Shown here in pieces: positions 45,935 to 55,104 of a DNA stretch of 64,000 nt. The notes under the pieces were generated by a model, which had not been told where the DNA came from, did no database searches, and saw only the letters and a list, made by a program, of their open reading frames with translations. The stretch is from Bacteroidia bacterium. GTDB lineage: Bacteria > Bacteroidota > Bacteroidia > Bacteroidales > Prolixibacteraceae. The stretch covers positions 37,341-101,340 of the forward strand of contig JANYKW010000022.1 of NCBI GenBank assembly GCA_025358025.1, given 5' to 3'. Each line of letters starts with the position of its first letter. Positions within the stretch are counted from its first letter, which is position 1. Position numbers and translations under genes: made by a program.

Positions 45935-46849
45935 TCAATTCTTCTGCATCAGCTCCATAAATACATCCTCTATTCCGGCTGAAATTTCTTCAACCAACAC
46001 ATCCTGCTGGCCCTTCCCGAAAAGATATTCCCTCACAATTATTTCATCGATATCTGCATGATGAAACGTAACGTGGATTACATCGCCAAACGAAAAAACG
46101 GAATCTACCCCTTTCATCTCTTTCAAAAGGTTGACACATCCATATCTCTGGCTTGTATTGACCACTTTTACTCCGAGCATCTTTCTTTTAAAACTGGCAT
46201 TAATTTTCGCCGGTGTATCTATTGACAGGATACTTCCGTTTTGCAACAAGGCCACCCGATCGCAAAGATTGGCCTCATCCATGTATGGGGTAGAAACCAA
46301 AATGGTTATTCCTTTGTGACGCAAGTTATTAAGCATCTCCCAAAACTCTTTTCTTGATACAGCGTCGACTCCCGTTGTCGGTTCATCCAGAATAAGCACT
46401 TTAGGTGCATGGATGAGTGAGCAGGATAGCGCCAGCTTCTGTTTCATCCCACCAGACAACTTTCCCGCCAACCTGTTCCTGAAAGGCTCAATCTGACCGT
46501 AAATATCTTTGATGAGATGATAATTTGCCTCCACAGTACCGCCAAAGACTGTGGCAAAGAATTGCAGGTTTTCGGCAACGGTCAGGTCCTGGTAAAGGGA
46601 GAATCTCCCAGGCATATAACCAACCATGGTACGAATTTTGCGAAAATCGGCAACGACATCCAATCCGTTGATTGTTGCAAAACCTTTATCAGGCAATAAA
46701 AGAGTTACCAGGATCCGCATCAGAGTCGTTTTACCTGCACCATCCGGCCCGATTAGTCCGAAAATTTCTCCATTCTCAACATCCAGGGTGATGCCTTTCA
46801 GGGCTTTTTGTTCCCCATAGCTCTTTTCTAAGTTCCCGATTCTTATCAT
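45935..46849 (-). CDS. ABC transporter ATP-binding protein, first of two
   Basis: A 304-residue ATPase: Walker A GPDGAGKTTLMRILV, signature KLSGGMKQKLALSCSL, Walker B VLILDEPTTGVDAVSRKEFW. The extra C-terminal 80 residues (after VALLQNGSILSIDTPAKINA) are typical of drug-export ATPases such as YbhF halves. Start ATG 46849 is 7 bp after the HlyD stop; the frame extends 14 codons upstream. It probably pairs with the second ATPase. Confidence 0.93.
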   Translation of the reverse strand: MIRIGNLEKSYGEQKALKGITLDVENGEIFGLIGPDGAGKTTLMRILVTLLLPDKGFATINGLDVVADFRKIRTMVGYMPGRFSLYQDLTVAENLQFFATVFGGTVEANYHLIKDIYGQIEPFRNRLAGKLSGGMKQKLALSCSLIHAPKVLILDEPTTGVDAVSRKEFWEMLNNLRHKGITILVSTPYMDEANLCDRVALLQNGSILSIDTPAKINASFKRKMLGVKVVNTSQRYGCVNLLKEMKGVDSVFSFGDVIHVTFHHADIDEIIVREYLFGKGQQDVLVEEISAGIEDVFMELMQKN

Positions 46850-46856
46850 GATGTGA

Positions 46857-47753
46857 TTAATCAATAAACTTGATTTCACCGGGCATGCCAATCTTCAGGA
46901 ATCCATCGTTGGCCACCTTGATTTTGACTGCATAGACCAGTTTTACCCGCTCGACCTTGGTCTGTATTATTTTTGGCGTAAATTCCGCCTCGGAAGAGAC
47001 CCAGGAAACTGTTCCTTCAAGTGCCGAATTCCTGGTCTTGGTATCATCAATGAGTACCTTCACTTTTTGTCCGATTTTAAAATGCGGCAGTTGATCTCCA
47101 CTCACATAAACACGGAGATTGAGTGCGGAGACATCCGCGATGCGGCACAGAGACTGACCGGTAGCAACAAGTTCTCCGGCTCTTTTATACCTCTCCAAAA
47201 CCAGACCATCGATGGGGGAAACTATACGGCATCTGTTCAATTTATCCTGCAACTGCGCCTGCTGCGTTTTCACCACCTCGGTTTCGCCCAACAGGATCAG
47301 TTCCTGAGACCGGATGCTGCTCATTTGTTTTTCAAGCAACTCCAGATTACCAGTCACATCATCCTTTTGTTTTTGGGTGGCAGCTCCGTCTTTCAGCATA
47401 TTGGAAACACGTGAATTATCAACTTCGAGATTTTTCTTTTGTTGTGCTGCAACAGCCAGTTGCGCTTCAATATTCTGCTTTTTTGCCCGGATGGTCTGCA
47501 ACTGCGATGCAAGTTGAGAGATTTGCAATAACAGCGGAATGGTATCAACTACAGCAATTTCCGCTCCCTTTTTCAAAGTAATTCCCTCTTCAAAATTGCA
47601 GCTCAACAGCTTACCTGCAATTTCCGAAGCGATAAGCTGGTCCTCAGCCTCAAAATTACCGAAAGCATCAGAAGCATCATCTTTGTTCTGACAGGAGAGT
47701 AAGGCCAGAATGAAGATCAGGCCAGTCATAATGTGTCTTTGTATTATTCTCAT
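46857..47753 (-). CDS. HlyD/YbhG-type membrane fusion lipoprotein
   Basis: A 298-residue periplasmic adaptor. The N terminus ends in lipobox IFILALLSC, so it may be anchored as a lipoprotein. A coiled-coil hairpin (LASQLQTIRAKKQNIEAQLA) is flanked by a lipoyl-like half motif, and PIDGLVLERYKRAGELVATG is the second half. It would link the ABC transporter to the TolC-like channel. Corresponds to YbhG in E. coli. The next gene (ATPase) starts 7 bp downstream. Confidence 0.93.
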   Translation of the reverse strand: MRIIQRHIMTGLIFILALLSCQNKDDASDAFGNFEAEDQLIASEIAGKLLSCNFEEGITLKKGAEIAVVDTIPLLLQISQLASQLQTIRAKKQNIEAQLAVAAQQKKNLEVDNSRVSNMLKDGAATQKQKDDVTGNLELLEKQMSSIRSQELILLGETEVVKTQQAQLQDKLNRCRIVSPIDGLVLERYKRAGELVATGQSLCRIADVSALNLRVYVSGDQLPHFKIGQKVKVLIDDTKTRNSALEGTVSWVSSEAEFTPKIIQTKVERVKLVYAVKIKVANDGFLKIGMPGEIKFID

Positions 47754-47906
47754 TGTTATTTATTTATTGCATTTAAAATTTTGTTTCAATCTGAATTTTA
47801 ATATATTTCATATTCATTTCCCATTTTATCCCTGGCACACCCTGCCCGAAATAACCCAGTCTCAACACCCATATCACAAGTCTCATATCTCATAATTCAT
47901 ATCTCT

Positions 47907-49166
47907 TTACGGTTTCCCTGTCAGGGTATTGAAATTTGCGACTGCCTGGTATAATTGCACTTTGTGACTTCTCTTATTAATGGATGCTTGTGTGACTGCA
48001 TTCAGGTCTACAATAAAATCAGCTGAAGTGATGGTGCCGTTCTCCAGCTGGGAGGCAGATTGTTTGGCAATATTTTTTCTCAGGACAACCAGCTCCTCAT
48101 CAATCTTCAATAGTTGCTCTGCTTTCATTATTGATTCATTTGCCCTGAAAAGTGAGACTGAAAGATTTTGATCGAAAGTGGCGCGCTGAGTGCCGATCAT
48201 CTGTTTTTGTACCTCCAGGATCTGTCGGCTGCGTTCGGTCTGCTTCCAGTCGGTGATATTCCATGAAACGCCTATTCCAACCAGATAATATGAATCAAGG
48301 GTGTTCTTGAGCATGTTAAGTCCGGGGCGGCCATATCCGGCTTGCCCAAAACCAAAGATCCTGGGATTCCTGTTTTTCTGCAACAGTTGTGAATTCTGAT
48401 CGATCTTGTTCCCCAGAAGATCAAAGTACCTTAATTCAGGACGTGCTATTGAATCCCTCCTGGCAGTGATCACAGGTTCTTCCAAAGTCGTATTTCCGTC
48501 CAAATTCTGGTTGGTAAGGATCCCCAGGGCTCCCAATCCGGAAAGACGTTCAGCCTTTATCTCCCCAATCTGCTGATCGGTCAGTAATCTGTCTGCTTTT
48601 AACAGATCCAGATCCCTGGAAGTTACGGCACCATTTTTGAATGCCGACTCCATCACCCTGATGCGCTCATCCAGAATTGCCAGTTTCAATTTCATTACAG
48701 TTTCGTTTTCTGTCATCAGTAAAATAGCGAAATAGAGCTGATTGACCTTTTCATGCAATGCATAAATTTCCACTTCCAGGTTCTGCTGATCAGCAACAAG
48801 GGCCGACTTTTCAAGCATACTGTTGGCATTGGTGGATCCTCCGTCATAAATGGTCTGTTTTACATCGAGATAAGCCTTGAACTGATCATTTGGCGGTTGA
48901 GCAATGTTAATTCCGGGCACAGAAATATTCACCCTGGTTACATCGCTCTGGTAAGTCGCCTGTCCATTCAAATACAACTGCGGATTCCACACAGTCCCGA
49001 TGTTTTTTAGTTTAAGATCGCTGATCTCCTGCTGCCGGCGGGAATCCGTCAGCCTGGGATAATTTTCACGGGCCAGACGGTAACAATCCTCCAGCTTGAC
49101 TGAACTCACCTGGCTGTATCCAAAAGTGGCAGTGAAAAAAAATAATAAAATCAATGTTCGCTTCAT
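47907..49166 (-). CDS. TolC-family outer-membrane efflux channel
   Basis: A 419-residue protein with a signal peptide (LILLFFFTATFGYSQVSS). Two helical repeats follow (LNLKADRLLTDQQIGEIKAE type) with a central strand region (GFGQAGYGRPGLNMLKNTLD). It overlaps the TetR gene by 4 bp, so its translation is coupled to the repressor. It completes a tripartite exporter with the HlyD and ABC genes. About 150 bp of degenerate sequence separate it from HlyD. Confidence 0.92.
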   Translation of the reverse strand: MKRTLILLFFFTATFGYSQVSSVKLEDCYRLARENYPRLTDSRRQQEISDLKLKNIGTVWNPQLYLNGQATYQSDVTRVNISVPGINIAQPPNDQFKAYLDVKQTIYDGGSTNANSMLEKSALVADQQNLEVEIYALHEKVNQLYFAILLMTENETVMKLKLAILDERIRVMESAFKNGAVTSRDLDLLKADRLLTDQQIGEIKAERLSGLGALGILTNQNLDGNTTLEEPVITARRDSIARPELRYFDLLGNKIDQNSQLLQKNRNPRIFGFGQAGYGRPGLNMLKNTLDSYYLVGIGVSWNITDWKQTERSRQILEVQKQMIGTQRATFDQNLSVSLFRANESIMKAEQLLKIDEELVVLRKNIAKQSASQLENGTITSADFIVDLNAVTQASINKRSHKVQLYQAVANFNTLTGKP

Positions 49167-49768
49167 TTTACTAATAATGCTTGTTTGACAAATTGGGTGA
49201 TTACTGTTCTCCGTTCCAGAAGATACTGATCATATTTTTCAGAATCGTTGTTGAATAGCTTTCGCTGGAATAATGGTCGGCCTATATATGGCATAACGAT
49301 CATCCCGATCAGGTTAGCGAAAAGATGAGGAAAAGTTATTGGCCGGATCTTGCCATTTTTGACTTCCTGATCAACCATTTCTTCTATCTGAAGAAAATCC
49401 AGCCCCTGATCTGTCATGAATCCTGCAAGTTGTTCGGGGTCTCTGTTGATCTCCCTGATCACAAACTGTGGCAAAATCGGATTTTTCGACATGTAAGCGT
49501 CATATTCATATACAATAGCTTCTATTTTGTCTTCAAAAGGTTCATTGCCTTTGAAGATGTTAATTAGTCCCGGGATAAGCCTGCTCAGTATCCCATAAAA
49601 TACCTCCCTGAAAAGTTGATCCTTGGAATGAAAATAGTAATGAAGCATAGCCTTGTTAATACCTGCCTCATCCGCAATCTCCTGCATTCTGGCTCCATCC
49701 ATGCCTTTGCGGACGAATATCCTTTGCGCTGCCTGTACAATTTTCTCCTTGGTACTGTCTGAACTCAT
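49163..49768 (-). CDS. TetR-family repressor of the efflux operon
   Basis: A 201-residue regulator. The N-terminal helix-turn-helix (STKEKIVQAAQRIFVRKGMD, then INKAMLHYYFHSKDQLFREV) is the classic TetR_N. The C-terminal ligand domain is unlike named families. It heads an operon that exports something its ligand domain probably senses. A 45-bp palindrome lies 16-61 bp upstream. Analogous to CecR, which controls ybhGFSR in E. coli. Function by context. Confidence 0.93.
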   Translation of the reverse strand: MSSDSTKEKIVQAAQRIFVRKGMDGARMQEIADEAGINKAMLHYYFHSKDQLFREVFYGILSRLIPGLINIFKGNEPFEDKIEAIVYEYDAYMSKNPILPQFVIREINRDPEQLAGFMTDQGLDFLQIEEMVDQEVKNGKIRPITFPHLFANLIGMIVMPYIGRPLFQRKLFNNDSEKYDQYLLERRTVITQFVKQALLVK

Positions 49769-49784
49769 GACTAAAAATAAAACG

Positions 49785-49829
49785 TTACAAAGTTAACCAT
49801 TTGGTTTAACCAAATGGTTAACTTTGTAA
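49785..49829. promoter_or_regulatory. 45-bp palindromic operator of the TetR gene
   Basis: Perfect 22-bp arms (inner half TTAACCATTTGGTT) with a single central base, ending 16 bp before the TetR ATG. Internal TTAACC/GGTTAA units repeat within each arm, suggesting two dimers on adjacent faces. Few chance sequences are this symmetric. Confidence 0.85.
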
Positions 49830-49858
49830 AATATTTTATTTGATAAGAATTTGATTTT

Positions 49859-49876
49859 ATCCGCCAGCTGGCGGAT
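49859..49876. repeat. Palindrome ATCCGCCAGCTGGCGGAT
   Basis: A perfect 18-bp palindrome between the TetR operator and the P-type ATPase remnant. Imperfect copies occur near 4859-4876 (ACCTGGCGGAT) and 5668-5680 (CCAACTGGCGGAT). Likely a dispersed REP-like unit rather than an operator. Confidence 0.6.
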
Positions 49877-49912
49877 TTTCAAATTCAGCATTTGAATATT
49901 TATCAAAAGGTG

Positions 49913-50458
49913 ATGGAGCATAGAAAGCAATTTACCGGACTGACTGATTCCGAAATAAGCGAAAGCCGGAGAATTCATGGAACCAACCTTCTGTCTCCTC
50001 CCAAAAGGGAGTCCATCTGGATCCTCTTCCTGGAAAGATTTAAAGATCCCATCATCCGAATTTTATTGATGGCTGCTTTCTTGTCACTTGGTATCTCCTT
50101 TGTAAACAGAGAGTTCGCAGAAACCATTGGAATTTTCGCGGCCATCTTTCTTGCAACGAGTTTCTCTTTCTGGTTTGAATTCGACGCCAATAGAAAGTTT
50201 GACTTGCTTAACAAAGTCAACGATGAAACGCTTGTCAAGGTTATCCGGAATCGCAATATATGTGAAATACCCAAATCAACCATCGTTGTGGGAGATTTGG
50301 TACTCCTCTCTTCAGGAGATGAAGTTCCTGCAGACGGTTGCCTGATGGAGGCAGTTTCTTTGCATCTGTCAGAGTGGATGAGCATCTTTGGCGCTACTTC
50401 TGTCGTATTGTGGATTGGTGAGTTGGGCAGGCTTTTTTCAAAAATCGGAAGAAAGTAG
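49913..50458 (+). pseudogene. P-type cation ATPase with large in-frame internal deletion
   Basis: The N-terminal 150 residues are clearly a P-type ATPase: cation_ATPase_N-like RKQFTGLTDSEISESRRIHG, first helix pair, and the actuator region ending in VVGDLVLLSSGDEVPADGCL. At about position 50363 the reading frame passes straight into a short segment typical of the extreme C-terminal helix (LSEWMSIFGATSVVLWIGEL), then stops. The phosphorylation DKTGT, nucleotide-binding domain and most helices are absent, about 650 residues. The frame is open throughout, so no stop codon betrays the loss. The product would be catalytically dead. ATG 49913 is preferred over TTG 49892. Confidence 0.85.
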
Positions 50459-50504
50459 GAATAATGGGATTCGATGATCCTGTTGAAATGTCTATATTTG
50501 CCGC

Positions 50505-52586
50505 ATGAATCTTAGGTTAATATCATTATATATTTTTTTGCTTTCGCTGAGCTGTCTGATTTCAAATGGCCAATCGAGGAATGCGGACCAAAATCAGGGA
50601 GGCCCCCCCCGTCCCGGACAAGACAAAAAGGAACAGCAAAAATCTGATAAAGGCAAAAAAGATTCCATCGTTTTTAAGATGCATGAATACAAACTTCTTG
50701 ATGATCTCACCCGCATCAGTGAGGTAAAAGTAGATACTTCTATTTCCGACTTTCATGTATATAATCCTCCCAATAAAAATTCTATATCGGTGCAAAGTCT
50801 TGGCAACACAGGTAATTCTTACCAATCAGGAGATTTTTTCCAGCGGCGGACAATCGATAGGGATTTTATTTTCCAGACGAACTATTATGATTACGGAGCC
50901 TGGCCGGGTGGCATCAAATTTATCAATGTAACCAAACCTTATACTTTACTTAGCTATGGCCAATGGTTTTCCAACAAGCCCAAAGGGGAGACCCTGCTAA
51001 AGGTCTTCCATACCCAAAACATCAACAAAAATATCAACTTCGGATTCTATTACAACTCGATCGGGTCTCAGGGCAAATACCTCAACCAGGAGGCCAAGGA
51101 CAAAAGCCTGGGCCTCTTCTCCAGTGGCAACTTTGACCGGTACGACTACTGGGTGACTATTGGCAAAAACAGATTTGAAAACCAGGAAAACGGAGGATTA
51201 CCCAATCCAAAAGACATTGAGAATCCTGACATCGCACCCGAAAATATCTCAACCTGGCTAACAGATGCAAAATCTGTCAACAACAACATTTTTGCGACCT
51301 TGACGCATCAGTTCAAACTGGGCACCTGGAAAGAGATGGAGGATAAAAAGAAAAAGGAGAAGTATGACATTTTTATCCCAAGGGTTGCCCTGACTCACGT
51401 ACTGGATGTTCAAAAATCGACCCGCAATTTTACTGAGGTCAACCCCAATCCCTCTTATACCTATACCAGTGATCAGGGAACCGTCTATTATTATGGAAAG
51501 GACCATGTACCCTATATAAATAAGGAGCCTGGATCAACTGCATCACCGGCAACCATCGATAAGTCAGGTAAATCTTTTATCTCTAACCGTTTTGTTGTGA
51601 AATTCATGGAAGCTCCTGACAGGAAATATACTTTCGGAAAACAAATTTTCATTTCCAACGACCTGGTAAATATATACTTTCCGCGGGAAGAGCTAGTGCC
51701 TGACTCCAATGGCGTTGATCAGGCTCCGCTGGGACTCACGCAGAGCGACAAGTACTCCAACACCTACATCGGAGGATCGGCCTATAGAACAGATGGCCGG
51801 TTCTGGAGTTGGACCGTTTCCGGAAAATCATATATACAGGGTCGAAATGCTTTGGATTACGAACTTTCGGGCGCCATAGACAAGCCGATCAGGTCAAAAA
51901 AAGATACCTCATTTGTCAGGTTCTTCGCAAAAATGGCAAATCGTACCCCCGACTATTTTCTCGATCACTATTATTCCAATCATTACAAATGGGAAAATGT
52001 TTTTGATAAGACCTATACGCTGCATTTTGGAGGGACAATGGATAAACCGGGTTGGAGGCTCAAAGCAGCCGTCAATTACAGCATCATCAGCAAATTTGTG
52101 TTCTTTAATGAAATGGCTTTACCCGAACAGGCCAAATCTGAGTTCTCTGTTGCTTCTGCCATGTTGAACAAGGATTTTAAATTCGGAGGACTGAATATTC
52201 GCAACTGGATTGTTCTTCAACGCACTACAACGGATAAATACCTTGTTTTGCCAGCGCTGACCGTTCGAAATTCGACCTATTTTGAAGGTATGTATGTGAA
52301 AACCCTGCTCTTTCAGATCGGATTTGATACCCGGTACGAGAGTTCTTACTATGCCGATCAGTATTCGCCTGCTACCGGGATGTTTTACCGTCAGACGGCG
52401 GAAAAAATCGGTGATTATCCCTGGATTGACGGATTTATAAACTTGAAGCTTAAGAGAACTGCATTTTACCTCAAATACACCAATCTGGCGACCCAGTTTG
52501 TCAAAGGAGGCTATTATACTTCACCCGCTTATCCTGCACCTGCCAGTTTATTTTTGTTCGGGCTCTCGTGGTCTTTTTATAACTAA
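50505..52586 (+). CDS. Putative porin, outer-membrane beta-barrel
   Basis: A 693-residue protein. MNLRLISLYIFLLSLSCLIS is a signal peptide. The next 40 residues are Gln/Lys/Gly rich (GGPPRPGQDKKEQQKSDKG). From about residue 60 an alternating strand pattern (YDYGAWPGGIKFINVTKPYT) runs to a terminal strand ending in LFLFGLSWSFYN, typical of Bacteroidota 'putative porin' barrels. A run of eight C (50603-50610) lies in the linker, 100 bp after the start. Solute specificity is unknown. It ends 4 bp into the convergent Nudix gene. Confidence 0.85.
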   Translation: MNLRLISLYIFLLSLSCLISNGQSRNADQNQGGPPRPGQDKKEQQKSDKGKKDSIVFKMHEYKLLDDLTRISEVKVDTSISDFHVYNPPNKNSISVQSLGNTGNSYQSGDFFQRRTIDRDFIFQTNYYDYGAWPGGIKFINVTKPYTLLSYGQWFSNKPKGETLLKVFHTQNINKNINFGFYYNSIGSQGKYLNQEAKDKSLGLFSSGNFDRYDYWVTIGKNRFENQENGGLPNPKDIENPDIAPENISTWLTDAKSVNNNIFATLTHQFKLGTWKEMEDKKKKEKYDIFIPRVALTHVLDVQKSTRNFTEVNPNPSYTYTSDQGTVYYYGKDHVPYINKEPGSTASPATIDKSGKSFISNRFVVKFMEAPDRKYTFGKQIFISNDLVNIYFPREELVPDSNGVDQAPLGLTQSDKYSNTYIGGSAYRTDGRFWSWTVSGKSYIQGRNALDYELSGAIDKPIRSKKDTSFVRFFAKMANRTPDYFLDHYYSNHYKWENVFDKTYTLHFGGTMDKPGWRLKAAVNYSIISKFVFFNEMALPEQAKSEFSVASAMLNKDFKFGGLNIRNWIVLQRTTTDKYLVLPALTVRNSTYFEGMYVKTLLFQIGFDTRYESSYYADQYSPATGMFYRQTAEKIGDYPWIDGFINLKLKRTAFYLKYTNLATQFVKGGYYTSPAYPAPASLFLFGLSWSFYN

Positions 52587-53221
52587 GACATCTCCTGGTA
52601 AATATCTATCAGCTCTGCCAGCATCATAGCCGTCGCACCCCAGATAAATGATCCGTCAATTTCATATCCAGGAGCGCTGATAATCCCTGTTCTGGTTTCC
52701 ATCATCCGTTCACACCTGTTACCATGATCTGCTAGATCTCCCAGAGAAATAAATATTACCTCGTCGACCTCAGCTGAATCAATCTTTACTGCAGGCTTTT
52801 CATTTAGCCATCCCAAAACAGGTTTGATCAAAAATGCGCTTACCTGAACATATACATTGCTCAATTCCCCGATTACTCCTACTGATTCCCCGGGCACACC
52901 AATCTCTTCATAAGCTTCGCGCAAAGCAGTATGAACCAAATCTTTATCCTCTTTCTCGCGTTTCCCGCCCGGGAAGGCGATTTGTCCTGCATGATTTTTC
53001 ATCGTACCTGGACGACGAATCAGGCAGATCTGAATTTGTTGCTGATATGGGAAAAGGAGGATCAGAACGGCACTCTCATGGTAATGCAGCTGTTCGGAAG
53101 GTACTTCAAGAACTCTTCCCGGAGGAAGCATTTTGCTGTGTGATGCTCTCCCCGGCAACCCCTTTTCCAGTTGCTTCTTCAATTGATGACAAAGGATGTC
53201 AGCTTGAAAGTTCAAAATCAA
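52583..53221 (-). CDS. Nudix hydrolase, CoA pyrophosphatase-like
   Basis: A 212-residue enzyme. The motif KNHAGQIAFPGGKREKEDKD and the Nudix helix ALREAYEEIGV (residues 85-109) match the CoA diphosphatase subgroup (NudL/YeaB), which cleaves CoA to phosphopantetheine and 3',5'-ADP. The upstream region HSKMLPPGR is also typical. There is no ATG before conserved sequence, so a TTG start at 53221 is proposed. It lies 18 bp downstream of recJ and is probably in its transcript. Confidence 0.88.
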   Translation of the reverse strand: MILNFQADILCHQLKKQLEKGLPGRASHSKMLPPGRVLEVPSEQLHYHESAVLILLFPYQQQIQICLIRRPGTMKNHAGQIAFPGGKREKEDKDLVHTALREAYEEIGVPGESVGVIGELSNVYVQVSAFLIKPVLGWLNEKPAVKIDSAEVDEVIFISLGDLADHGNRCERMMETRTGIISAPGYEIDGSFIWGATAMMLAELIDIYQEMS

Positions 53222-53239
53222 GAACTTAATTTATGTCCG

Positions 53240-54961
53240 TTAATAATCCATGCGCGACCGGATATCTCTCACATTTAACTGGAGATAAACTTTATCACGG
53301 TATTGGTTTTCTGTAACTGAATAACATATATCGAATGGAAGAGACTGTTTGATCATATCATAATGGCTGGCAAGGGAGAATCCAATACCCGAGAAACGGG
53401 AAGTGGAACGGTTGGCTTCCATCAGGTCCAGTTTTACATGGTCGTTATTTTTCCCAACCAATTTACTGGTTCCATAGTCCATTACATCTTCTGTCAGAAA
53501 TACAGGGGTCATATTGTGGGGACCGAAAGGTTCAAATTGTTTCAGTAACCTGATAAACTTTGGCGTAAGATCTGATAATGAAATTCTTGCATCCAAATCG
53601 ATGGATTGCTGCATCTGGTCACTGGTAATGGAGTCTCGCACCACCTGTTCAAAACGACGTGAGAATTCTGCCACATTCTCCAGTTTCATCGACAGACCTG
53701 CTGCGTACATGTGTCCTCCATACGATTCCAAAAGATCTGCACACTGACCAATTGCCTCATACAAATCAAACTCACCTACCGATCTGGCAGAACCTGTGGC
53801 AATACCATTTGATTCGGTAAGCACAACAGTTGGTCTGTAATAATGCTCTGTTAATCTTGAGGCTACAATCCCAACAACTCCCTTGTGCCAGTCGCGGTTG
53901 TAAATTACGGTAGATTTATGCCCCTCATAAAACTGACTCCGGGAGATCATTTCCAGTGCTTCCTGGGTGATGTCCCGATCAAGGGTCTTCCGTATTTCGT
54001 TGTATGAATTAATCTCTTTCCCCAGTTCGTCCAACTCTGCACTGTCTTCGGCAAGGAGAATCCTGACAGATTTCTTTCCATGTTCAATCCTTCCGGATGC
54101 ATTCAATCTGGGGCCTATCTTGAAAACAATATCCTGTACCTTTATCTCTCCAACAATACCGGAATAATTAATTAAAGTCTTCAACCCCGTAGAGGGATTT
54201 GAATTCAGTTTCTGAAGCCCGAAATAGGATAGAACCCGGTTCTCACCTGTGAGGGGAACTATATCAGAAGCAATGCTGACCACAACTAAATCAAGCAGTT
54301 CATAGGCTATCTCCTGTGGCAAATCGTTTTTGAAACAATAGGCCTGTATCAGTTTAAACCCAACCCCGCAACCTGAGAGATCCTTGTAAGGATAATTGCA
54401 ACCCGGCTGTTTAGGATCCAGTACTGCGACAGCATCCGGGATCTGATCGTCTGGATTGTGGTGGTCACAAATAATGAAGTCGATCCCAAGTTCTTTGGCA
54501 TAGGCAATTTTTTCGACTGCCTTGATACCGCAATCCAAAACAATAATCAGGGATATATTCTTCGAAGCAGCATATTCGATTCCAATATTTGAAATACCAT
54601 ATCCTTCCATGTACCTGTCGGGTACGTAATACTCTATTTCTGATATCCTTTTAGAGAGGAAAGTGTACATCAGAGCGACAGAAGTAGTCCCATCCACATC
54701 ATAATCGCCATAAACCATCACTCGTTCATCCTGACTAACAGCCTGTTGCAATCGGGCTACTGCCTTGTCCATGTCTTTCATCAAAAAAGGATCATGCAGA
54801 TCAGTCAGTTTCGGGCGGAAAAATGATTTAGCATCGGCAAAACTCTTTATCCCACGCTGAACCAATAGGTTGGCAATCGCCATATCCACGTTCAGTGCGG
54901 CCGAAAGTTGTTTGATATCATTGATATCAGCTTGTTCCTTCAGTTTCCAGAATTTTTGCAT
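53240..54961 (-). CDS. recJ: Single-strand DNA exonuclease RecJ
   Basis: A 573-residue 5'-3' ssDNA exonuclease of recombination and mismatch repair. The DHH domain has VYGDYDVDGTTSVAL, LIIVLDCGIKAVEKIAYA and ICDHHNPDDQIPDAVAVLDP (DHH near residue 166). The DHHA1 and OB parts follow, with SGRIEHGKKSVRILL and GGHMYAAGLSMK. It is first in a two-gene transcript with the Nudix gene. A -7 box lies at 54998-55005. Confidence 0.96.
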   Translation of the reverse strand: MQKFWKLKEQADINDIKQLSAALNVDMAIANLLVQRGIKSFADAKSFFRPKLTDLHDPFLMKDMDKAVARLQQAVSQDERVMVYGDYDVDGTTSVALMYTFLSKRISEIEYYVPDRYMEGYGISNIGIEYAASKNISLIIVLDCGIKAVEKIAYAKELGIDFIICDHHNPDDQIPDAVAVLDPKQPGCNYPYKDLSGCGVGFKLIQAYCFKNDLPQEIAYELLDLVVVSIASDIVPLTGENRVLSYFGLQKLNSNPSTGLKTLINYSGIVGEIKVQDIVFKIGPRLNASGRIEHGKKSVRILLAEDSAELDELGKEINSYNEIRKTLDRDITQEALEMISRSQFYEGHKSTVIYNRDWHKGVVGIVASRLTEHYYRPTVVLTESNGIATGSARSVGEFDLYEAIGQCADLLESYGGHMYAAGLSMKLENVAEFSRRFEQVVRDSITSDQMQQSIDLDARISLSDLTPKFIRLLKQFEPFGPHNMTPVFLTEDVMDYGTSKLVGKNNDHVKLDLMEANRSTSRFSGIGFSLASHYDMIKQSLPFDICYSVTENQYRDKVYLQLNVRDIRSRMDY

Positions 54962-54997
54962 CTTTTCCCTTTTGCTGTCAGTTATTTAATAATTTCC

Positions 54998-55005
54998 CAA
55001 ATATA
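54998..55005 (-). promoter_or_regulatory. Candidate -7 box of recJ
   Basis: Minus strand TATATTTG fits TAnnTTTG and lies 36 bp upstream of the recJ ATG. A weak CTTGG is seen about 20 bp upstream. The divergent lysS -7 box is 50 bp away. Confidence 0.5.
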
Positions 55006-55056
55006 CCTTTTTGACTCATAGCGACCAAGATAAATAAAAGCCAGAATATCTTTTCT

Positions 55057-55064
55057 TATCTTTG
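55057..55064 (+). promoter_or_regulatory. Candidate -7 box of lysS
   Basis: TATCTTTG is a perfect match to TAnnTTTG, 40 bp upstream of the lysS ATG. The -33 region is weak. Confidence 0.55.
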
Positions 55065-55104
55065 CAAGTAATTTTTTCACAAAAAAAAAGATTATTAATT
55101 AAAA

